Positions 59,118 through 64,000 of a stretch of 64,000 nucleotides of DNA are shown here, in pieces. This stretch comes from Flavobacterium sp. 1 (GTDB lineage: Bacteria; Bacteroidota; Bacteroidia; Flavobacteriales; Flavobacteriaceae). The translations under genes were made by a program, and so were the position numbers. Location of the stretch: positions 1,984,001-2,048,000 of the forward strand of contig NZ_PGER01000001.1 in the NCBI RefSeq assembly GCF_002797935.1. The letters run 5' to 3'. The stretch's first letter is position 1. Each line of letters opens with the position of its first letter. Under the pieces are notes generated by a model. That model was not told where the DNA came from and did no database searches. It saw only the letters and a program-made list of their open reading frames with translations.

Positions 59118-59150
59118 AAAAAAACCATTCGGTCTGCGAATGGTTTTTTT
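59118..59150 (-). terminator. Terminator of the hutH-DUF47-PiT unit
   Basis: A perfect 14-bp stem, AAAAAAACCATTCG (59118-59131) with CGAATGGTTTTTTT (59137-59150), ending in a T run on the minus strand, 19 bases after the PiT stop. It could also act on the plus strand. Confidence 0.85.
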
Positions 59151-59168
59151 ATAATCGTATTATTTATT

Positions 59169-60518
59169 TTATAAAAATATATTTAGAAACCAATATACTA
59201 GTGCAGCCAATAATGCTGAAACAGGAATTGTTAGCACCCAAGCCCAGAGTAAACTTACCGTTACACCCCAACGTACTGCCGAAACACGTTTTGTTAACCC
59301 TACTCCAATAATAGATCCTGTAATAGTATGTGTTGTACTTACCGGCACTTTAAAATGTTCAGTAAAATAAAGTGTCAAAGCTCCTGCAGTTTCAGCGGCT
59401 ACTCCTTCAAAAGAAGTTACTTTGGTAATCTTGGAACCCATTGTTTTTACAATTTTCCATCCACCGCTTAATGTTCCAACCGCAATAGCAGTATAACAAG
59501 CTAAAGGAATCCATTCCGGCATTGCTCCTTTTATGCCTTTATCATCATCCGGAAGAACTACTTGTAACCATTCTGGAAGATGCATAATATCTACACCGCT
59601 AGTTTTAATGTAAACTGCTACAGCTGCCGCGATAATCCCCATTACTTTTTGAGAATCATTTCCACCATGACCCAAACTAAATGCTGCAGAAGACAATAAT
59701 TGCATTTTTTTCAAAACCGCATCGGCTTTATGCAAATTCAAACTGCTAAACACTAAAGCAAATGTTGAAATAGACAATAGTATAAAAGCTACCAAAAACC
59801 ATTTAATATTATGCGATTCGAATACAACACTCCAAAAAACAGAAGATTCAAAACGAGGCTTTTCGATCTTTTCGAATGGAACCATTTGGCAATAAACAAA
59901 CCAAATTGACAGTATCATTAATCCGATAGTAAACAACTTAGGCAGAATACTTTTTCTAGAAGCATTTAAAAGCCAAATAGAAATTAAATACGACATGAAT
60001 GCTCCTAACAAAGGAGCTAGAACAATAAACGCAATGATAATCACTACTCCAGAAGGCATACCGCCATCTTTTCCAGCTTTGTACCAACTTACAATATCAT
60101 ACCAATGTTTTGTATGATTTACTCCATCTTCAATGATAGTATAGTCTGAAAATCCGTGTACCGAAATTGCATGCGCAACCGCAGCACCAGCAAAACCGCC
60201 AATTAAAGTATGTGAAGAACTAGAAGGAATTCCCTGCCACCAAGTAATTAAATTCCAAATAATTGCCGCAACAACACCTGCAAGAATTACTACTAAATCA
60301 ATTTGACTTGAATCGGCCGTTTTAGCAACCGTATTGGCTACTCCCAAGCCAAAAACCCAATAGGCTAAAAAGTTAAAAAAAGCTGCCCAAAGTACCGCTT
60401 GAAAAGGAGACAAAACCTTGGTAGCAACAACAGTAGCAATAGCATTGGCCGCATCGTGGAAACCATTGATGTAATCAAAAATTAATGCTAGAACTATAAT
60501 AATTAATAGTAAAGTCAT
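59169..60518 (-). CDS. Inorganic phosphate transporter, PiT family
   Basis: A 449-residue membrane protein with about ten hydrophobic helices. Two family repeats are visible: GFHDAANAIATVVATKVLSPFQAVLWAAFFNF near the N-terminus and SLGHGGNDSQKVMG near the middle, with VSTTHTITGSIIGVG toward the C-terminus and SSSHTLIGGFAGA in the first half. It transports phosphate by H+ or Na+ symport, typically as metal phosphate. The upstream gene encodes a PhoU-like DUF47 protein, the usual partner of PiT, 30 bases away. Confidence 0.94.
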   Translation of the reverse strand: MTLLLIIIVLALIFDYINGFHDAANAIATVVATKVLSPFQAVLWAAFFNFLAYWVFGLGVANTVAKTADSSQIDLVVILAGVVAAIIWNLITWWQGIPSSSSHTLIGGFAGAAVAHAISVHGFSDYTIIEDGVNHTKHWYDIVSWYKAGKDGGMPSGVVIIIAFIVLAPLLGAFMSYLISIWLLNASRKSILPKLFTIGLMILSIWFVYCQMVPFEKIEKPRFESSVFWSVVFESHNIKWFLVAFILLSISTFALVFSSLNLHKADAVLKKMQLLSSAAFSLGHGGNDSQKVMGIIAAAVAVYIKTSGVDIMHLPEWLQVVLPDDDKGIKGAMPEWIPLACYTAIAVGTLSGGWKIVKTMGSKITKVTSFEGVAAETAGALTLYFTEHFKVPVSTTHTITGSIIGVGLTKRVSAVRWGVTVSLLWAWVLTIPVSALLAALVYWFLNIFL

Positions 60519-60548
60519 ATCAATATCTTCAGAATGAATTAGATTAAA

Positions 60549-61193
60549 TTAAGAATGTTTTACTGTGATAGATTCTAGAACACTAGCTACACTCTTACAT
60601 TTATCAGTTGCAGATTCTAAAACTGACAATACTTCTTTATATTTAATAATATTTTTGGCATCTGTTTCATTTTCGAAAATTTCAAAAACGGCTTTATTAT
60701 AAACCATATCCGATTTGTTTTCCAGCTTGTTAATTTTTGCACAAGCGTTGGTAATCGTTTTCATGTTGCTCAAATTTTTCAATTCTTTTACCGCAACATC
60801 AATATTCTGACAAGCCTCAAGGTTGATTTCTGTCATTTTACGAATTGATTTCGTGATTTTATCCACTTGATACAAACGCATTCTTGAAGCTGCACCATGA
60901 AGATAATCGGCTACATAATCAATTGACGTAATCAAGGAGTGAATATCTTCTCTATCAAAAGGAGTGATAAAGTTTCTGCTCAATTCTAAATTTGTCTGAC
61001 GAGTTATATCTTCTCCTTTTTGTTCTAATTCATCTATTTTGATAAAAAGAACTTCTCTTTCCTTTAGAGGAAGATTTACAGCTTCGTGCAGGTTTGAAGC
61101 TAATTCAATTAAATTACTTGACGCTTCTTCGAAAAGAGGGAAGAATTTTTTGTCTTTTGGAACTAAAAATTGAAAAATAGAATTTAATGACAT
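60549..61193 (-). CDS. DUF47-family PhoU-like phosphate transport regulator
   Basis: A 214-residue all-helical cytoplasmic protein. I begin it at the ATG at 61193 (MSLNSIFQFLVPKDKKFFPLFEE), the standard start of this family; the open frame extends further only through a TTG codon. Typical features are ASNLIELASNLHEAVNLPL and DRLIPFDREDIHSLITSIDYVADYL-like text: here ITPFDREDIHSLITSIDYVADYLHGAASRM. These proteins regulate or aid PiT transporters. It is 50 bases after hutH and 30 bases before the PiT gene, so the three are probably transcribed together. Confidence 0.9.
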   Translation of the reverse strand: MSLNSIFQFLVPKDKKFFPLFEEASSNLIELASNLHEAVNLPLKEREVLFIKIDELEQKGEDITRQTNLELSRNFITPFDREDIHSLITSIDYVADYLHGAASRMRLYQVDKITKSIRKMTEINLEACQNIDVAVKELKNLSNMKTITNACAKINKLENKSDMVYNKAVFEIFENETDAKNIIKYKEVLSVLESATDKCKSVASVLESITVKHS

Positions 61194-61243
61194 TTGTTTA
61201 TATTTTATGTAGTGCAAAATTACTTCATTATTTAAAGCCAATG

Positions 61244-62758
61244 TTAAGCTAATGTTAACAAATCGTCTTCAATTTGAAAACTATTTAAGAAAGCCACTGT
61301 TTTCTCGATGTCATAATGCAGAATTCGATCTTCTTTTACCAAAGGCACTACTTCTCTGTAAGATTTTAAAAACATTTCTATAAAATCACTTGACTGCAAT
61401 GGTCTGCGGTATTCAATTGCCTGAGAAGCATTCATCAATTCTATGGCTAAAATACGTTCCAAATTCTCCATAACACGCAAGCATTTGGTAGCGCCATTCG
61501 CTCCCATACTCACATGATCTTCCTGTCCGTTGCTTGACACTATACTGTCTACACTTGAAGGTGTTGCCAACTGCTTGTTTTGGCTTGCAATACTAGCAGC
61601 AGTATATTGCGGAATCATAAAACCTGAGTTCAGTCCTGGATTATCAACCAAGAAAGCTGGAAGATTGCGCAGTCCAGAAATCAATTGATAGGTTCTGCGC
61701 TCTGAAATACTTCCTAATTCTGCCAAAGCAATAGCCATAAAATCTAAAGCCAAAGCTAAAGGCTGCCCGTGAAAATTTCCGCCAGAAATAATCTGATCGC
61801 TTTCTATAAATATATTAGGATTATCGGTTACCGAATTAATTTCGGTTTTGAATACTTTTTTTACATAATCAAAAGCATCTTTTGAAGCGCCATGAACTTG
61901 TGGAATACAACGGAAAGAATACGGATCTTGAACGTGGGTTTTAGATTGTTCAATGATTTCACTTCCATCAAGAAACTCTTTTACTCTTTTTGCGGTAGCA
62001 ATTTGTCCATTATGCGGTCTTATATAATGAATCAGTTCATTGAAAGGTTCAATTCTGCCGTCAAAGCCTTCCAATGATATAGTTCCGATTAAATCAGCTA
62101 AAAACGAAAACTTATTTGCTTTCATTACAATATGAGCTCCGTAAGCACTCATGAATTGTGTTCCGTTTAACAAAGCCAAACCTTCTTTGGACTGCAGCAC
62201 TATTGGTTTCCAGCCAAAATGCTTCAATACTTCACTAGAATTTATCTTTTTACCTTCAAACCAGACTTCTCCTTCTCCTAATAAAGGTAACGATAAATGG
62301 GCCAAAGGAGCCAAATCTCCAGATGCGCCAAGAGATCCCTGCGTATAAATCACAGGTAAAATATCATTATTGTAAAAATCGACCAATCGTTGTACTGTCT
62401 GCAGCTGTATCCCCGAATGACCATAACTTAAAGATTGAATCTTTAGTAACAGCATCAATTTTACAATCTCATTTGGGACTTCTTCACCTGTTCCGCAAGC
62501 GTGTGATTTTACAAGGTTTTCTTGAAGTTTTGACAAATTTTCATTTGAAATTTTTACATTGCAAAGTGACCCAAAACCAGTATTTATACCATAAATTGGT
62601 TCCGAATGAGAAGCCATTTTAGCATCCAAATATTTTCTGCACTTTATTATATTCGTTTTTGTATTCTCTGAAAGAGCAACTAATTTATGGTGCGAAATAA
62701 TCTCCTGCAACGTTTCAAAAGAAAGTAATTCGGTACTTATATAATGTGTATTATCCAT
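61244..62758 (-). CDS. hutH: Histidine ammonia-lyase
   Basis: A 504-residue aromatic amino acid lyase that forms its MIO prosthetic group from Ala145-Ser146-Gly147 in TQGSLGASGDLAPLAHLSL. Tyr56 in YGINTGFG is the catalytic Tyr. SHACGTG (85-91) carries the His typical of histidine lyases at the selectivity position, rather than the residues of tyrosine or phenylalanine lyases. It gives urocanate and ammonia. No other hut genes are present; instead it is followed by phosphate-transport genes. Because flavobacteria also have ammonia lyases in pigment synthesis, the substrate is not fully certain. Confidence 0.92.
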   Translation of the reverse strand: MDNTHYISTELLSFETLQEIISHHKLVALSENTKTNIIKCRKYLDAKMASHSEPIYGINTGFGSLCNVKISNENLSKLQENLVKSHACGTGEEVPNEIVKLMLLLKIQSLSYGHSGIQLQTVQRLVDFYNNDILPVIYTQGSLGASGDLAPLAHLSLPLLGEGEVWFEGKKINSSEVLKHFGWKPIVLQSKEGLALLNGTQFMSAYGAHIVMKANKFSFLADLIGTISLEGFDGRIEPFNELIHYIRPHNGQIATAKRVKEFLDGSEIIEQSKTHVQDPYSFRCIPQVHGASKDAFDYVKKVFKTEINSVTDNPNIFIESDQIISGGNFHGQPLALALDFMAIALAELGSISERRTYQLISGLRNLPAFLVDNPGLNSGFMIPQYTAASIASQNKQLATPSSVDSIVSSNGQEDHVSMGANGATKCLRVMENLERILAIELMNASQAIEYRRPLQSSDFIEMFLKSYREVVPLVKEDRILHYDIEKTVAFLNSFQIEDDLLTLA

Positions 62759-62925
62759 TTCATAATGATTTTAAGTGTTCAAAATTCCACAAATCCATAT
62801 TAAAAAGCAATGTTTTATAACAATAATTTAAAAACTGAGACAAAATAAAACCCAAAAGCTTACTCAGAACCGAAATATCCTTTAAACCTGAGTTTTAAAT
62901 GCTGAAAAATCACAATATAACCTAA
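62759..62925. other. Upstream region of hutH
   Basis: No gene. AT-rich sequence that must hold the hutH promoter on the minus strand; I find no exact TAnnTTTG there. Confidence 0.4.
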
Positions 62926-63006
62926 CTAGCCCCGATCGAAGTGGAAATCCTTGTTGCCCGAACCCCAGGCAACAAGATTACAACGGAGAGCGGGACGATG
63001 CCAGCT
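62926..63006 (+). ncRNA. Structured intergenic element, possible flavobacterial ncRNA
   Basis: TAGCCCCGATCGAAGTGG is followed by CTTGTTGCC, a 9-base loop and the exact complement GGCAACAAG (952-960 and 968-976 region), then ACGGAGAGCGGGAC. The flanking CCCG/CGGG can pair to close a multi-stem structure. This is much more GC-rich than its surroundings. I remember similar TAGCCCCGAT...AGCGGGA elements as recurrent in Flavobacterium intergenic DNA, perhaps the conserved motif known as Flavo-1; that identification is from memory. Strand and ends are approximate. Confidence 0.45.
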
Positions 63007-63268
63007 GAAAATGCCTAATCATTCTGCTCAAAAAAATAATCAAACTCAGTTTAATTCACTATCATTTTAAAAATTTATAAAGACCAAATTATCGTCTTTA
63101 ACCCTAAACTGGCAATGTTTGAACCCTTAATCAGCATCAAAACCGCATTGCAATTCAATTAAAAACAAAGATAATCTCAATAAACGAATAAATAAATTAC
63201 GCAATATTAAATTTGAATCAATATTGAATTTCAATTATTAAACTATTCGCAAAAACGAACCATAAAGC

Positions 63269-63298
63269 TTTGTTTTTTCATAAAAAACAGTACTTTTG
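63269..63298 (+). promoter_or_regulatory. Promoter of the thr operon leader
   Basis: TTTG (63269-63272), an 18-base spacer and TACTTTTG (63291-63298), a perfect TAnnTTTG. Transcription should begin around 63304-63306, only a few bases before the leader-peptide ATG at 63309. Confidence 0.75.
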
Positions 63299-63308
63299 AA
63301 AAATCAAA

Positions 63309-63407
63309 ATGAAGAAATTTAACAGCACATATCATCCTTCGATAACAACTCAAATTTGGGTTGCTCTTGCTGTTACAACTACATCTACTACAACTACTAC
63401 CCCTTAG
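63309..63407 (+). CDS. thrL: thr operon leader peptide
   Basis: A 32-codon open frame too short for ordinary gene calling. It begins MKKFNSTYHPSITTQIW and ends VTTTSTTTTTP followed by TAG, so 8 of the last 10 codons before the final Pro are Thr, with additional Thr and an Ile nearby. Such peptides make translating ribosomes stall when charged tRNA-Thr (and tRNA-Ile) is scarce. The gene starts just after a consensus promoter and 175 bases before aspartokinase, the first enzyme of threonine synthesis. Its position and composition match ThrL of enterobacteria functionally, though not in sequence. The gene is immediately followed by the hairpin TACCCC-TTA-GGGGTA that overlaps the stop codon. Confidence 0.85.
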   Translation: MKKFNSTYHPSITTQIWVALAVTTTSTTTTTP

Positions 63408-63581
63408 GGGTATACATTTTACATATAATCCAGTTGCTGTACTTTTTTCTTTAAAGAAAGAAAGTCATGGGTGTATAGAAATCATTTTACAATCAAAAAT
63501 AAAAATACAAAATCGCTGATTTTCAGATACTAACAATTAAAAAAGCGATTCAAATTTACATAAAACAAATACAAACTTCTT
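63398..63581 (+). promoter_or_regulatory. Putative thr attenuator region
   Basis: Between the Thr codon run and the aspartokinase start are TACCCC/GGGGTA (63398-63412), a longer A/T hairpin at 63441-63465 (ACTTTTTTCTTT with AAAGAAAGAAAGT, one bulge), and AATCGCT/AGCGATT (63511-63550). These could be alternative structures responding to ribosome stalling. None ends in a classical uninterrupted T run, so the exact terminator is not identified. Confidence 0.45.
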
Positions 63582-64000
63582 ATGAGAGTATTAAAATTTG
63601 GCGGTACTTCGGTAGCCAATGCAGAAAACATAAAATTAGTTTTAGCCATAGTCCTTAATAAAGCACAAGCCGAAAAACTTGTTGTTGTAGTATCCGCTTT
63701 AAGCAAAGTAACCGATTTATTACAGTTAGCTGCTTCGAAAGCGGCTTCCAATGATGAGAGTTTTAAAGAAATTGTTACCGAAATTGAGAAAAAACATTTA
63801 GAAGCACTTAAGCAGCTTATTCCTGTAAGCGAGCAAAGCGGTTTATTAAGCCATATTAAAAGAATCATAAATCACTTGGAAACATTGCTTGACGGATGTT
63901 TTCTTTTGGGTGAATTGTCACCAAGAACTTTGGATACCATCTTAAGTTTTGGGGAATTATTATCTTCCTACATCATTGCCGAAGCTTTAAAGCAAAAACT
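63582..64000 (+). CDS. thrA: Aspartokinase (probably bifunctional aspartokinase/homoserine dehydrogenase), 5' part
   Basis: The window ends after about 139 codons. The start MRVLKFGGTSVANAENI holds the aspartokinase motif KFGGTS at residues 4-9, followed by VVVVSALSKVTDLLQLAASKA and SFGELLSSYIIAEALKQ, which match the N-terminus of ThrA-type enzymes. It phosphorylates aspartate as the first step to threonine, methionine and lysine. In Bacteroidota the first thr gene usually encodes the fusion with homoserine dehydrogenase, but the C-terminal part is outside the window. The leader peptide upstream indicates threonine-responsive control. Confidence 0.9.
   Translation, partial: MRVLKFGGTSVANAENIKLVLAIVLNKAQAEKLVVVVSALSKVTDLLQLAASKAASNDESFKEIVTEIEKKHLEALKQLIPVSEQSGLLSHIKRIINHLETLLDGCFLLGELSPRTLDTILSFGELLSSYIIAEALKQK

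Overview
This looks like a chromosomal segment from a Flavobacterium-type member of the Bacteroidota. The DNA is AT-rich, and several transcription units are preceded by the Bacteroidota promoter pattern (TTG/TTTG, about 18-21 bases, then TAnnTTTG). There are a SusC/SusD pair, lipoprotein and AQ-type signal peptides, no Shine-Dalgarno sequences, and intergenic repeats of the kind common in flavobacteria. No database search was possible, so genus and product names rest on recognised motifs and family knowledge.

Region 1 (1-3021) is a small redox cluster: the 5' end of an HxlR-type regulator, a divergent NADP-binding oxidoreductase, an SDR dehydrogenase and an AraC-type regulator. A perfect inverted repeat lies between the first two genes. 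Region 2 (about 3022-4969) is decayed: an IS982-family transposase remnant beside an M28 peptidase gene broken by a frameshift in an A7 run.

Region 3 (4994-44499) is the core of the window, a 40-kb polysaccharide utilisation locus whose enzyme set points to protein N-glycans. One unit encodes SusC, SusD, a PNGase F-II-like glycoamidase, a sialidase-like lipoprotein and a rhamnose/fucose mutarotase. A second, about 24 kb long, encodes three GH92 alpha-mannosidases, an SSS symporter, a GH130 phosphorylase, a CBM9-like protein, GH18, a family-10-like glycosylhydrolase, glycosylasparaginase, GH2, GH20, GH29 and a PA14-containing GH3. Two further monocistronic genes encode a second GH29 and a NagB-like/PIG-L fusion. 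A LytS-type kinase and LytTR response regulator are divergent from the long operon and are the obvious candidate regulators. The four PUL promoters share a 14-base element (GTYRTTRGTCGAAW, degenerate in one) that I regard as a candidate operator. MITE-like elements with 21-22 bp terminal inverted repeats sit inside and beside the operons. Expected flow: PNGase F and proteases release the glycan; GH33-like, GH29, GH2, GH20 and GH92 trim it; the symporter imports small products; GH130 phosphorolyses Man-GlcNAc; NagB/PIG-L and the mutarotase feed central metabolism.

Region 4 (44500-64000) is mostly housekeeping: three tRNA genes (Ser-Pro-Arg), a thiolase, an NlpC/P60 hydrolase, two paralogous TPR proteins, gyrA, clpC, a retropepsin-RimK fusion, DUF421, GNAT, PiT with a DUF47/PhoU-like partner, hutH, and at the right edge the start of a thr operon (aspartokinase, cut by the window). 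Upstream of the aspartokinase is an unannotated 32-residue threonine-rich leader peptide gene with its own near-leaderless promoter, strongly suggesting attenuation control. It is preceded by a structured intergenic element that may be a flavobacterial ncRNA.
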